Source: Saussurea involucrata
Lineage: Eukaryota; Streptophyta; Magnoliopsida; Asterales; Asteraceae
Length of the DNA: 64,000 nucleotides
Direction: 5' to 3'
Assembly (NCBI GenBank): GCA_033807775.1
Contig: CM066326.1
Location: 93,474,873-93,538,872 of the forward strand
Shown here: piece after piece, positions 1-12,055 of the stretch
Position numbering within the stretch: the first letter of the stretch is position 1
Layout: the number at the start of each line of letters is the position of its first letter
Translations under genes and position numbers: made by a program
The notes under the pieces: generated by a model
Seen by the model: the letters and a program-made list of their open reading frames with translations, nothing else
Told to the model about the DNA's origin: nothing
Databases searched by the model: none

Positions 1-1789
1 CACAAATACAGATTAAGTAATCAAGATTCCAATTACATGACACAGAAACCTCTAGCCTATGTTAGAGTATCAAATACAAAATGCACCGTCTTTCTTAAAA
101 GCATAATGGCACACACCCAAAAACCAAGTCCAAAACCATAACACAAGTATGAGGTTCCTAATCATAAAAGAAGTTCCAGATTCCAGTTATACGTGCAAGT
201 ACATGTGTAGTCCAGTATGATCATATAGATAAAACCAAAAATCAAAATCTACTTGAAACTTGTTAAACAACAAGATAAACTGACAAGTATACAATGCAAA
301 TCTCCCCTCCCCCGTTTGTATGATCGATTTATTACATGAAATCCAAACTTTAAAGTAACAACCAATCAACCAAACATAAGAAGATAGATGAAGGCAAGGC
401 AAAATGACCTCAAGAGCATACTATCAAGTCTTTGGGGGAGGTGAGGGAATCCAGAGGCCTTAGCTTTGCTGCTTCATTTCCGCACTAATTCCATCCATTG
501 ACTAAACCTAAAAGCAGGACCTGCTGCAATATCACCCAACATATATAATACCTGCACCGGCCAAAATGCATGTACCATTATTGTAACCTCTCAACTCTTC
601 AGCATTCTGTTTTGCATATCCCATATATGTGCATGCAAAAGCAAAGGTAAAGTACAATAAAAAAACTATTCTTACTTGGAGAAACATAAACAAAATTGTA
701 ACTCATTATTACTTTCATAAGGAAGTGATTTCTAGATCTGTTCAAAATATTGTTAGTAATTGGTACCCAATCTCACGCAAAACCTGTGTCAAAGGTGTAA
801 ACAATCCATCAGAAAAATCCCGTAACCGAATGAACTTCATTATTAGCAAAGGAAAAAACATCATTCTTAGCAACACCTTTGAGTTGTTCATTGAGGACTT
901 TCAACAAACACATGGTAAGCAAAGCAAATAACAGAAAGATGAACTTCAAAACTGAGAACTTGCAAACATAATCGAAACCACAAAAACTAAATAGATTCAC
1001 TAACAACAAAAATCAAAAGTCCGAAAAAGAATCAAATGAACACATATATCATCAAAAAATTCAGGTTTAAAACATGACTTTAAATCTGGTCCGTCTGAAC
1101 TCAAGATCCAATTTTTTTTACTATCCAGAACTTCAATACAATTCGAAATCGAGAAATATGTCTACAGATGAAACTTACTGATGTTTATGATGGTGGGATT
1201 TTGGCGCCGAGGCTGAAATCGTTTAAGCGAACAAATCACTATACTCGAAACGGTACCACTCACATCCAAATAAGCTTAAATTGATGGTGGTTTAGACAAC
1301 AGAGACGTAATTAGAGGTTTGAGGAGCAGAGAAATTAGTGGTTTTGGAAGAGAAAGGATGTATATATACACCAGGAGGTTGTCGTTCACGTCACAAACTC
1401 CTCCTAATCAAGAGGAGACATGTGGAAACAGGGAGGAGTGGGAGGAGAGGGCGTGGCGTGAATTCAGCGGGAAGAGAAATCGTAGGAGGCGTGAATGGGC
1501 AGTGAGCAGTTGTGAATGGGAGGTTGAAAGCAGTTGTGAGTGAGCTAAGGAGGAGAGAGTAGTGAGCCGGTTAAAGATTGGGAGTGAGTTGGAGGTTGAA
1601 AGCAATGAAGGAGGAGAGAAGACGGGAGTGGGACGTTTCTTGCAGAGCTGAATGAGTTAACTGTGTCTGAATGATATGGCTGAATGATTTTAAACGGCCA
1701 GGATTAAAACTTGGATTGAGTTTAAAGGGCCCAGATTAATCCAAAAGTGGTTAGACTCTTCTGGGTCCATATTTTATATAATTCCCTGC
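1..1789. other. Non-coding stretch, purine-rich core
   Basis: I see no recognisable gene here. Open frames are short and lack family features. About 1310-1650 is strongly purine-rich on the plus strand (runs of GGAGGAG and GTGAG), so the long frames there are compositional. The part around 430-640 read on the minus strand looks like AT-rich intron or UTR sequence, and I could not assign it. Confidence 0.5.
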
Positions 1790-1935
1790 ATATTGTTCCA
1801 TTTTAGTACATTAATGAGGAGGAGTATTTGACGAGAAAATAATCGAAGATTAACATTTGATCATCAAACTATGCATTAGTACCATAAAAATGACAAAGCA
1901 AAGTCTTTACCAAATCCAACTGAGAAAACATAGAC
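1790..1935. repeat. Downstream flank of PORR gene, duplicated at 7880-8025
   Basis: This block (from the ATTGTTCCATTTTAGTACAT motif onward) recurs in the same orientation at about 7880-8025 with substitutions and small indels. It lies about 1.3 kb downstream of the PORR stop codon. It shows that the local duplication took 3' flanking DNA as well as coding sequence. The following 1936-3075 has no counterpart near 8.1 kb and holds no gene that I recognise. Confidence 0.75.
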
Positions 1936-3163
1936 ATGATTGTAAGGCTGTAGTTATTGAGTTTCTTTCGAGACTTAATTGAAACTTTAGCATGGGCACA
2001 TGAACGCACACCTTTGGCCAATTTGACTCGTACTTATGTATCAAAGAAAAAACTATAGATTACCAAGAGGAGGGGAGGGGAACCCATCTTAATAGAGCAT
2101 GCATATAAAAACCAAAGGAGTTCCATAATAGTTGTCTCTTCTGGAAAAGAAACAAAGAATTGCATAATGTATGGAAGATCATCTTTCACTCAAGGTTTTG
2201 GTTCTTGCAGCAAAGAGCAAAGAGCAACAAAAAGAAGGTTAAAGAAAACACTTGAGGGAGGAAAAAAACATTCCCCAAACTGTTTACTTATTAATCAAAG
2301 CTTACAAAACTACAAACCATGGATAGAAGCTACCTTTGGAAATGATATTAAATACAAAATACCTATGAGTGTACAAGTTTATTAAAAAATATATATTGAA
2401 TATACTAAAAAAATAAAAACTCTTTCAACTATCACAGCCAGCTCGCCCTCCTCGTAGAAACCCACGATTTAAACAAAATCAGAGCAGTGAGCAGTGAGAA
2501 GCAGCCATAGTTACAAACTGAAATCACCAACAATAATGATTGAACTAGGAAAATCAAGTATGTTGATAATTCCCAGAACTGATAACAATATTAAGTTTAA
2601 CAAGAGAAATTGTTGATCCAAGTTATAATAAATTTCAAGAAATCCAATAAAGACACCAAGGATGTATACATTAATTATTGCAAATAAATAACCTTATGAA
2701 AAGATTACGACGATTTACTATGATTTGTTGTTATCAACATTATGCGTATGAGTATGAGATGAGCAACTCCTACCTACTGACTCGACTTGCTTAATTATCG
2801 CATAAATGAATTGTGTATCACACATTTACAATTTACCTCTGATTCTGAGCTGAGATCTCGAGCAGAATGGGTTGGCTAGCACTTCTATCAAATTCAAACA
2901 ATCAAACTACCCCTATTGTGATGTTATCCAAGATATATTTTTCTTCATAAAACATAATCCAAAACTGTTTTATGATCTTTATCCCACATATATGAACCAC
3001 ATGAACTTCAGATAACTTACATAACCTCCAGGTGCAGGATCTTTATCCCAAAAACTTCACATATATTCACATAAGTGAAGCTCTGGCTCACAAAATGCAC
3101 CATGTACAACAGTCCAAGAGACCACCCGTAAATGGACCAAACCACCATTAAGAATTCAATCAA

Positions 3164-4438
3164 TCAGTTTTCATGGCAATCATCTTCTTCGTCAGTTTCA
3201 CAAGACTCGCCTTCACTTTCCATATCAGAATCCGAACCTTCTTCGTTCCCATTGCCATTTTTGGTCCAAGATTTTTCGGAAATATTTCTTACATCAATTC
3301 TGTCCACATGATTACCCACATTTTCCCTCCTATGATAAACAAGCTCATGCTCCATATTGGGTCTCCTCAATGTGATCAACTTAGCCAATTGCCTCCTAGC
3401 CAAATACAACTCATTTGACTCAATCAATTCACCCTTGTTATACGCCTCTCTAAGAAAAATCGTATGAAGCTTCCCATAATTACCCCTCGTAGAAATATAA
3501 AATATACCCTGATGCTGTAGAAGAAAATCTTTAAGCTTTTTCGGCAAATTCATCGTAATCCTAAAATGCGCAATCCTCTCCAAACTAATCTTCTTTTCCA
3601 CCGTTAAAAACAGAATTTCATGAATCATTGCAATTGCTCTCTTGTCCATTCTCTTCTGGGCCTCAAGCGATCTCATATCATACCCAGATACATCTTCATA
3701 TGGCGACCAATAAGGAAGCCGTTGCCATTTCCAAACAGCAATCTTGTAATATTTCCCAATCTTGAACCCAGGTGGGAAATTGATAATAAACGAAAATCGA
3801 ATGTTTTCAGCATCTCCACCCTTTTCTCTGTATTCTTTCTCCCTAATTTTCTCTATGGCACAAACACTTAGAACTGGATCCTTTTCTACTATCTCAATGT
3901 ACTTGCTCTTACTTTCTCTATCTTCAAACAATCTGAAAAATTGCGGGTGTTTGAGAATTATCGAAAACTCAAAGTCCTCTGGGAATCCAAACTCTCTCCT
4001 CGCGATCCGAACATGATCAAATCCCAGCCGTCCAGTGTTTGAAAGCATCAGAAGCTTCCTCAACGTGGTCACGGCATCAGGGATTTGAGCAATGAGAGCT
4101 TCGTTTTCTTGTTGAATTTGGATAAGGGCTTTTCTTGTAAGCCTGCAGTAAAGGATTCTTTGAACTGGGTGTTCGAAAACGTCGAAAATATGTGGGAACT
4201 TTAGGACGAAACGGCCAGCTTCGAATTGTTTGAAGCCGAGTCGGCGAGAGAGATTGTCAAGACGAGAGGATGCGACCATGGAGTTGGGTTGAGAGAGGAT
4301 TAGTTCTTGAAGTTTAAGGACTTTGCGCATTTTTTTCTCGATTTCCATGTAGTTATCGTAGCCATGATCGCGGACTCGTTGTTGCTTTTTGGGTATTGCG
4401 GTTGATTGTGAAAAATCGCGAAGAAAGAAGTGAATCAA
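3164..4438 (-). CDS. PORR-domain organelle RNA-splicing factor (WTF9-like family)
   Basis: One long exon encodes about 424 residues that look like the plant PORR (plant organelle RNA recognition) family, whose studied members bind and help splice group II introns in mitochondria or chloroplasts. Family signatures are visible: a basic N-terminus after FSQSTAIPKK, the early repeat around KVLKLQELILSQP, FPHIFDVFEHP, LKHPQFFRLF, FPPGFKIGKYY, the stretch WQRLPYWSPYED, then LLQHQGIFYISTRGN and FLREAYNKGEL. The C-terminus is acidic (DSDMESEGE...EEDD), as is common in the family. The first codon of the open frame (4438) is TTG, not ATG. The first in-frame ATG lies after about 30 residues and would remove the presumed targeting region, so the true start is unsettled. 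A partial paralogue lies at 8232-8855. Family assignment is firm; the exact orthologue and target introns are not known. Confidence 0.88.
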   Translation of the reverse strand: MIHFFLRDFSQSTAIPKKQQRVRDHGYDNYMEIEKKMRKVLKLQELILSQPNSMVASSRLDNLSRRLGFKQFEAGRFVLKFPHIFDVFEHPVQRILYCRLTRKALIQIQQENEALIAQIPDAVTTLRKLLMLSNTGRLGFDHVRIARREFGFPEDFEFSIILKHPQFFRLFEDRESKSKYIEIVEKDPVLSVCAIEKIREKEYREKGGDAENIRFSFIINFPPGFKIGKYYKIAVWKWQRLPYWSPYEDVSGYDMRSLEAQKRMDKRAIAMIHEILFLTVEKKISLERIAHFRITMNLPKKLKDFLLQHQGIFYISTRGNYGKLHTIFLREAYNKGELIESNELYLARRQLAKLITLRRPNMEHELVYHRRENVGNHVDRIDVRNISEKSWTKNGNGNEEGSDSDMESEGESCETDEEDDCHEN

Positions 4439-5077
4439 TGTAAGCTTCTGGCCACCAAAAAGCTCAGTCCTTCAAGAATAGAGCAAGATAAATTGCAAAT
4501 TAGAACCAACACTAATAGCATCAAATATAGATGCACAACACATATAGCATCTCCAATGGAAACTAAAACAAAAGATCAAATTTCAATAACCTATTGACAA
4601 ACAATATAGGGTTTAGAGTGTAATTAACAAGTAAAATTACCCATACACAACTTAGCCATTAAAAACCCCAACAAACAAAATTGAAATTTCGTCCACATAT
4701 GATCAAGAAATCAATTTTGTATAGATACTGAGAAAAGCTCCAAATCGCAAAGGCATGCATAATTGCAGATTTAATGCAAGCATACAGTTAAATCACAAGA
4801 TCTGATCGATTGCTTCTCAAACCCTAGATTGTTTTGATAACCTCTAACTAATTTAGGGGTTGCATCAAGCACGATAGTAGTCTCATGAAAACACATCCCA
4901 ATTTTATATTTGGGGGAACTGATGATTACACTAAAGTCTAACAGATTATTGGGGTTCTTATCGACCAACAAACAACCAATGCTTGCAATCAGAAAAAAAA
5001 ATGATGAATGATTAGGTTTAATTGATCAAATACGGTAAAAGATGAAGAAAAGAACGAGGGATTGAGAGATATCATAC

Positions 5078-5157
5078 TTGAGAACCAAATTCGGGGTGCT
5101 TAAAGACCTCGAGATCAGTCGTAAAACATGGGTTGAATGTGGGAAGAGTGTATGCAT
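5078..5157 (-). other. Candidate 5' exon of the PORR gene
   Basis: Read on the minus strand, an ATG at 5157 opens 26 codons rich in Ser, Arg and Leu (begins MHTLFPHSTHVLRL), which resembles a mitochondrial presequence. It ends at a plausible donor, CTCAA|GTATGA, at 5078/5077. The sequence from GGTTCTCAAG onward is conserved in the inverted copy at 7068, consistent with an exon-intron border there. The joined frame does not match the main exon with the visible acceptor (GGCCAG at about 4449), because the phase is wrong. It may therefore be an untranslated exon, a different acceptor may be used, or the gene is damaged at its 5' end. Confidence 0.35.
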
Positions 5158-5185
5158 TTTGATAAAAACGGGTTTGTGAGGTTTA

Positions 5186-5469
5186 GGGGTGTTTGGGAGT
5201 GCTTATATTTTTGACTTATTTGCTCAAATAAGTTATTTGGAGTGTTTGGATAGAAAAAATCAAAAGTGTTTATTTGCTTCTTCTCACCACAAATAAGTTG
5301 TTTTTGATAAGTCATTACATACCTACTTATTTGCTTCTCCTTATTTTCTTATCTATCCAAATTACCTTTTTACCCTCAATTTTTAACAAACACTTTTTAA
5401 AAACTGTTTTTCCTCACCACATAAGCAAATAAGCATAAGTTAAAAATATAAACGCTCCCAAACACCCCC
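5186..5469. mobile_element. PIF/Harbinger-like (Tourist) MITE
   Basis: The ends are inverted repeats: GGGGTGTTTGGGAG at the left and CTCCCAAACACCCCC at the right, extending inward over about 35 bp (TTATATTTTTGACTTA against its complement). They are flanked by a TTA duplication at 5183-5185 and 5470-5472. No coding capacity. It sits just upstream of the candidate PORR 5' exon, so it may lie in the promoter. Confidence 0.85.
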
Positions 5470-5683
5470 TTAGGGTTTATAAGAAGATTAGGTTCAAAGA
5501 CGATGATTTCAAAGGTGCTTCACATGCTCAGAAAATTTGGTATGGATGTTAAGTTTACAATTTTGGCATATTAATGGGTTGGATATGAAAATACTTGAAA
5601 ATTGCCATATTTCTTCAAGAATTATTGGGATTTTTCTGGCTGCTGTCACGAATTAAGTGCCTATTACCAAAGTTTACGATTAA

Positions 5684-5960
5684 GGGGTTGTTTACATAAT
5701 CACTTATCCGAGTAAGTGCTTGTCGATAAAATTTAAAACTATCACTTACTTTTCGGGTAAGATTTTAGTCCACCAAAATGACATTGTATTCAATAATTTA
5801 GCCGGTAAGCGCTAACTGTGGTAAGAGTCGTCGCACTTACTTACCGGGTAAGACTCTCGGTCCTTGCTTTCGCTCTTACCGGGTAAGATTCTTAGTCCTT
5901 GCCATATTCATTCGGTAAGTTAATGTGACTTGGCAAACACTTACCCGGAATCCCAGATAA
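5684..5960. mobile_element. MITE-like repeat with CTTACCGGGTAAG words
   Basis: The region starts GGGGTTGTTTAC and contains several copies of a palindromic word CTTACC(G)GGTAAG. The same words build the repeats at 47592-48146, and a short piece (about 7755-7795) lies between the two halves of the PORR paralogue. The right boundary is not clear. It is likely a non-autonomous DNA transposon of the same family. Confidence 0.55.
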
Positions 5961-7060
5961 GCGTGTTGAGGTGAATGTTTACTAAATTGTTCTTTATCAA
6001 AATATTTTATTCCACAAATTATACTCTTATGTTTGAAGCAATGTTGTCTAAAGATTATCAATTTCCAGTATTTTATATTATATACCATTAAAAAATTATT
6101 ATTTACCAAATGTTTTGATTATATTATCAAATACGTTTTGCTTATGAACTTATATTATGACGGAATACTCAACATAAATGATGCGTTTAGTACACATATT
6201 TGAACTACACTTGGGCATATTTTTCACCCACTTTCAAAATACTTCAAAAGGTTTCCAACCTTCTAAAATACGTTCAAAACATCCCGAAACTTAAAATTTT
6301 CTAAGTAAACCTCTTCTTGAAATTTGTAGAAGTTTCGGGATGTTGCCCCGAACCCCTGTAGGGGCGCAACCGTGCAACCTTCTTGACCCCCGTCTTAAGG
6401 CGATCTAAAGCGATAGAGGCAACATTAGTGAATGTTCCTAGCTCACTTATGTTTGCCTTATCATCGGGTCGATCTCATGTAATCAAAATCACACTAAAAT
6501 GATTTATGACACTAAAATCACAAACAAAAAATTTATACCCTTTGTCTTTTTGAAAGACTCGTAGAGGGCAGACGCGAGGGGCAGGAAAGAGAGGAAAAGC
6601 GTTATGGCAGAGGAGAGGAGCTTCAGGGTGAAAGTGAGGACGATGAGAGGCTTAGAGAAAAAGAGCCCAAGATCGAGTCTACCCAAGCTAATAGGTCATT
6701 GAGCTAGTGATGCCCTTGAGCTTGTGATGCCTGTGGCGATAACCCTCCTGACCTATAGTCAGGGCCCATCCTGTGTAAATACAATAATAAGTGTTTGTGG
6801 TGAATATAAATACCGTATATTCTAGATTATTTTGGCAATTGTATCAAAAAGGGAAAAGAAGGAAGTAAGTTGGGTTGGAAAAATAAAAAACTAGAATGAA
6901 GGATTAAAATGGCCATTTTTAATTCTACAAGGTTGTATTGTTAAAATTGAAATACCTAGAACAAGTCATAATGCCGATGCTGCTATGCTATATAATAACC
7001 GTGAGAATTGGGGGTCCTAGGGTTTTATTTTCATTTTCGTCAGACAAGAAGGGTAAGTTG
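5961..7060. other. Intergenic, no recognised gene
   Basis: AT-rich sequence. The minus-strand frame at 6504-6686 encodes a hydrophobic stretch (LSSAITLFLSFLPLA) ending in a Lys-rich segment, but no family is recognisable. Around 6250-6360 a short inverted repeat (CATCCCGAAACTT and its complement) precedes a GC-rich patch. Nothing here can be called a gene. Confidence 0.4.
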
Positions 7061-7067
7061 TTGCGGC

Positions 7068-7765
7068 CGCCATGGTTCTCAAGTATGATCTCTCTCAATC
7101 CTTCCTTCCTTTCTTCATCTTTAATCGTATTTGATCAATTGGACCTAATCTTTCATCCATCATTTCTGTATTGCATGCTTCAATTTTTTGTCTGGTTGAT
7201 AATAATCCGAAGATTTGTTAGACTTTACTTTAATAATCAGTTTCTTTAAATTAATTGGAATGTGTTTTCATTAGACTACTATCGTGCTTGATGTAACCCC
7301 TAAGTTAGTGAGAGGTTTTTGAAACCACCGTACTGGTACATCGTACATGATCTGTTGGTATCTAGGGTTTGATAAGCCATCGATCAGATCTCTCTATGTT
7401 TGCATGAAATCTGCAATGATATATGCCTTTGCGATTTGGAAATTTCTCAGTATCTATACACATTTGATTTATTGTTCATATGGCGACGAAATTTCGATTT
7501 AATTCTGTTAGGTTTTTTCATGGATAAGCTGTGTAAGAGTGATTTTACTTGTTAATTACATCATAAATCCTATGTTGTTTGCCCATAGGCTATTGAAATT
7601 TGATCTTTTGCTCTAGTTTGCATTGGGGATTCTATATGTGTTCGTATCATAGTATCGTTATAACCACACCACATTGTGCATCCATATTTGATGCTTCTCA
7701 GTGATGGTATTAGTGTTGGTTCTAATTTGAAATATATCCTGTCTTTTCCATAGGACCTTGCTTCC
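7068..7765 (+). pseudogene. Inverted copy of PORR 5' leader and first intron
   Basis: Reading the plus strand, this block aligns over about 700 bp with the minus strand of 5092-4474, that is, the intron and leader upstream of the main PORR exon. Shared landmarks in order are GGTTCTCAAGTATGAT, CGTATTTGATCAATT, TGTTAGACTTTA, GACTACTATCGTGCTTGATG, TTTGCGATTTGG and TTAGTGTTGGTTCTAATTTG. Homology stops just before the place where the coding exon would start, and a MITE fragment takes over. It has no coding function by itself. It is the displaced, inverted front part of the paralogue whose rear part is at 8232-8855. Confidence 0.8.
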
Positions 7766-8231
7766 GCTCTTACCCGGTAAGATTCTTGGTCCTCGTGGCT
7801 GTAAAAACGTTCCCGACAGCCAGCCCTCTCTAACGCCGTATACAACTCTGGTTGCCTCTAAACCAACAACCATTCCATCCATATTGTTCCATTTTAGTAC
7901 ATTAAAGAGGAGTATTTGACGAAAAAACAAACAAGGATCAACATTTGATCATCAAACTATAAAGTTGTACCATAAAATTGAGAAAGCCAAGTCTTTACCA
8001 AATTCTTTGAATTCCAACCGACACGGGATCATTGCCTTGAACATTGTCCGATTGGCGATTAAAAACAAGTGATATACAATCACAACTGGATAATGCATTA
8101 TATAATAAGATTAACATGTTGTAAATACAACAAATACCTTATATGTAACCTGGTATTACATCTAACCCAATGCCTTCTAGACTATGATATTCATGATGAA
8201 TAATATGTATATTCATCATGAATAGTCGGTG

Positions 8232-8855
8232 AAACATAAAGTGAAGCTTTGGCTCACAAAATGCACCATGTACAAGAGACCACCCGTAAATATACCTAAC
8301 CACCGTTAAGAATTCAATCAATCTATGCACTTCCATGGCAATCATCTTCTTCGTCACTCTCACCATCACTTTCCATATCAGAACCGAACCTTCTTCGTTC
8401 CCAAGTCCATTATCGGTCCAAGATTTTTTAGAAATATTTTTAACATCAATTATGTCCATATGATTACCCACACTTTCCCTCCTATGATAAACAAGCTCAT
8501 GCTCCATGTTGGGTCTCCTCAATGTGATAAACTTGGCCAACTGCCTCCTAGCCAAATACAACTCATTTGGCTCAATCAATTCACCCTTGTTAAAACCCTC
8601 TCTAAGAAAAATCGTATGAAGCTTCCCGTAATTACCCCTCGTAGAAATATAAAATATACCCTGATGTTGAAGAAGAAAATCTTTAAGTTTTTTCGACAAA
8701 TTCATAGTAATCCTAAAATGCGCAATCCTCTCCAAACTAATCTTCTTTTCTACCGTTAAAGACAGAATTTCATGAATCATTGCAATTGCTCTCTTGTCCA
8801 TTCTCTTCTGGGCCTCGAGCGATCTCATATCATACCCAGATACATCTTCATTTTC
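8232..8855 (-). pseudogene. Truncated PORR-domain paralogue
   Basis: The minus strand encodes the C-terminal half of a PORR protein (EDVSGYDMRSLEAQKRMDKR onward) nearly identical to residues 251-424 of the gene at 3164-4438, and the homology continues into the 3' UTR (CTTTGGCTCACAAAATGCACC). Differences include Pro-to-Ser in the NLPKKLKDF motif and a frameshift in the acidic tail (EEGSVLIWK instead of EEGSDSDME), which would extend the frame into former UTR. The N-terminal half is absent: at 8855 the coding sequence stops abruptly and retrotransposon LTR-like DNA begins. It is very probably non-functional. Confidence 0.88.
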
Positions 8856-9257
8856 CAACCCTCAACTGTTTTCTCTATCTGAAGTTTCTTAAGTTGTCTA
8901 CTGTCTCGTTTGTGTTGATTTATTTTATTTGCATTTAGTTTATAAACCAACCACTCAAAATATTGATAGTTCAGTTAATAGCAATTATAGTAATTGTGAT
9001 ACTTAGTTCCTAGTTCACGTGGATTCGATACTCGTACTTCCGTACGTATTACTTGATTTCGACACCGTACACTTGCGGTTAGATTTAGGGGGCCCTATCA
9101 AGTTTTTGGCGCCGTTGCCGGGGAACTAGTTGCAACTGATAGCACTACCAGCTATAAGCGCTATTAGAATGAACATTTTTTTACTTACTTTGTTCCATCA
9201 TTTTCAGTTTCTGGATCACAAATCTTGCTTACTTTCTTTTCAGGTACTAATTGGTTT

Positions 9258-11563
9258 ATGCCAAGAACGACCCGAAGGAAGGAAATTGAACAACTTGATC
9301 CAGAGATCGAAAGAACCGTCCGCCGACTACGAAAAGCATCTAAAGCGCAAAGACAGTTGAAGATGGGTGACGAAATGCCCGTCAATAGACCGCCTGGTAA
9401 CAACCCACCTCCGCCTCCTCCGGCGAGAGTTCCGATGCGGTCATTTGCCAATCCAAACGTGGCAAACGCACGGATAGGCATCCAACCGCCCGCCACTGCA
9501 GCAAACTACTTCGAGATTAAGCCGAGTACCATTGTCATGGTGCAGCAGAATCAGTTCGGGGAGCACCTATTGAAGATCCTCATGCCCACCTTCGTGCATT
9601 TGAACGGATTTACAATACGTTCAAGATCAATGGGATGGAGGAAAATGCCATCAAGCTAAGACTGTTCAGCTTCTCACTCAAGGGTAGAGCTGAAATTTGG
9701 ATAGAAGGTTTGCCAGCGGATCAAATCACTACATGGGCAGACCTGAAAGCCGCATTCCTCCCGAAATTCTTCCCACCGGGAAGAACCGCGCAGTTAATGG
9801 CCGATATTACACACTTCGCGCAATGGGACCAAGAGACCTTATATGAGGCATATGAGCGATATAAAGACATGTTGAAGAAGTGCCCTCATCATGGATTGCA
9901 AGGTTGGGTCATCATCCAAACGTTCTTTGGAGGACTTCACCCGCAGTTCTAGAACGAAATCACTGCTGCCGTGGGTGGAGCTTTAATGAACAAGACATAT
10001 GAGGAAGCATGCGAGCTGATCGAGAACCTAGCCGAACATAGTTTTTCTACTCCACGATCATCCGTCAGAAAAGTTGCAAGTATTCAAGAATCGGATGAGC
10101 TGAAAGAACTAAAAGCTCAACTAGCTTTTATCACGAACCATCTGAAGGGAGGCAGTCCTCAAGAACCTGAACAGGTTCAGTTCTTACAAAATCGCAACAA
10201 TCAGCCGAGGAACGACCCGTTCTCAAACACCTACAATGAGGGGTGGAAGAAGCACCCGAACTTCTCATGGAGTCAATCCGGCCAACAACCACAAGGTAAT
10301 CACTCTAACTTTCCCAATTCTTCTAATACTAACCATGTTTACAGTCCTTAAGGTCTCAATCAAAGGAAATTTGACGAAGGACCATCCGAGGAGAAGAAAC
10401 CGGGACTGGAAGACATGATGGTAAAGTTTATGACAAAGATAGAAAGCGCGGTTGGAGAGTTAGCGAGCACGGTGAGCACAGTCAAGGCAGCAATCGATCA
10501 AAACACCGCCTCCATTAAGATCCTCGAAAGGCAAGTGAGGCAAATATCTGAAGCCCTACAAAACCGACCTCCCGGATCCTTTCCGAGTCAAACAGAAAGG
10601 AAATCGAGGGAAGAATGTAACGCCATTTATCTGAGAAGTGGCAAGGAGATGAATGGAGAGCCTACACGCGAACCGTCATCAAGGGAGACCGATCCTAAAG
10701 AGAAAGAGGTCGAGATTGTGGACATGGATGAGCTGGAAGCTGAAGAAGAGGTGGTAAGTGAAGAGAGTAAGAAGAGTGAAGCGACGAAGCCAAAGCAATC
10801 ACCGGTCAAGCCGGTGGTACCGAGAGTGCCCTATCCGAGCAGACTTAAATCGCATAAGGATGATGTTAATTTTTCTAAGTTTCTTGATATATTTAAAAAG
10901 CTGCATATTAACATTCCTTTCGCAGACGCTTTGGCACAAATGCCCTCATATGCGAGATTTATGAAAGACATCTTATCCAAGAAGAGGGCGATCGATCATC
11001 AGTCCACCGTTGCACTTACTGAGGAGTGCAGCGCAATTATTCAGAACAAGCTTCCCCCGAAGCTCAAAGATCCAGGGAGTTTTTCAATCCCTATTCAAAT
11101 TGGGAAGTTTTCTTTTGATAAGGTATTATGTGATTTAGGAGCTAGTATTAATTTAATGCCTTTATCTGTTTTCAGGAAACTGGGATTGGGAGAAGTGCAG
11201 CCGACGTACATGACCCTTCAGCTCGCGGATAGGTCGATAGTGTATCCATATGGAGTCGTCGAGGACGTATTGATCAAAGTCGGCAAGTTCTATTTTCCGG
11301 TGGACTTCGTGGTGTTAGATATCGATGAAGACATAGAGGTCCCGCTGATTTTGGGAAGATCTTTTCTAGCCACGAGTAGAGCGTTGATCGACATGGAGGA
11401 AGGAGAGATGACCTTCAGGGTTGGCGGCGAAAAGGTTATTTTCAAGATGTTCGAGAGTAGAAGGTGTAAGGAGGCCGATGGTCATGGAAGGCCAGATGTG
11501 GAAGAATCCGCGAAGAACCGCAAGTGTGGGCGATTCGATTCCGCGGATACCGAGCCAAGCTAA
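9258..11563 (+). pseudogene. Athila-type gag-protease, degenerate
   Basis: Starts at ATG 9258 (MPRTTRRKEIEQLD). The retrotransposon gag core is clear (KLRLFSFSLKGRAEIW, then WADLKAAFLPKFFP). The C-terminal part holds an aspartic protease with an active-site-like CDLGASINLMPLSVF at about 11128-11172 and the ILGRSFLAT motif at about 11350. The frame is broken by a one-base loss near 9563, an in-frame TAG at 9950-9952 and a TAA at about 10349. The downstream part (10415-11563) remains open for 382 codons. The product would be a virus-like-particle Gag with protease; as it stands it is not translatable as one protein. Confidence 0.85.
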
Positions 11564-12055
11564 GATCCACATAGTCGTGCCACGACTTTAACTACGGCGC
11601 TGGGTGGGAGGCAACCCACCGAGGTTAGTTTTCTTTTTAATTTCCAGTTTTTGAGCGTGTTCTTAGTTACAAAAAACAATAAAAATGAAAAAAAACGAAA
11701 AATCAAAAAAATAGCTGAAACAGAGGCTTACGCGACTTATGCCGCGACTTACAAGCCGCGGGGGTCTCTGGATGGTTTTCCAAACAGAGACTTACGCGGC
11801 TTGTGCCGTGGTTTCCAAACCGCACGGATCCCCTGTTTCTGTTTTCGTGTTGTGTTTTCTTTTCCTGTTTTGTGTGTTTCGTTTCTTTGTTTTGTTTCGT
11901 TGTTTTTGCATTCCCCTTCTCCGTTTTCTCTCGTCCGAGGTCGCTCAAATCGTTCATGAGGATTTTCTCCGTCCGGGCAAACAGGTATGTTCTCAACTTT
12001 GTATGTAACAAGTGGTGTATGATGTTCGTCTCATTATTAGTCAACGAGATGCAAC

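Noticed and set aside
1319..1605. Glu/Arg-rich frame and its antisense Ser/Leu-rich frame
   Set aside because: Purine-rich low complexity; both strands open at once, no domain.
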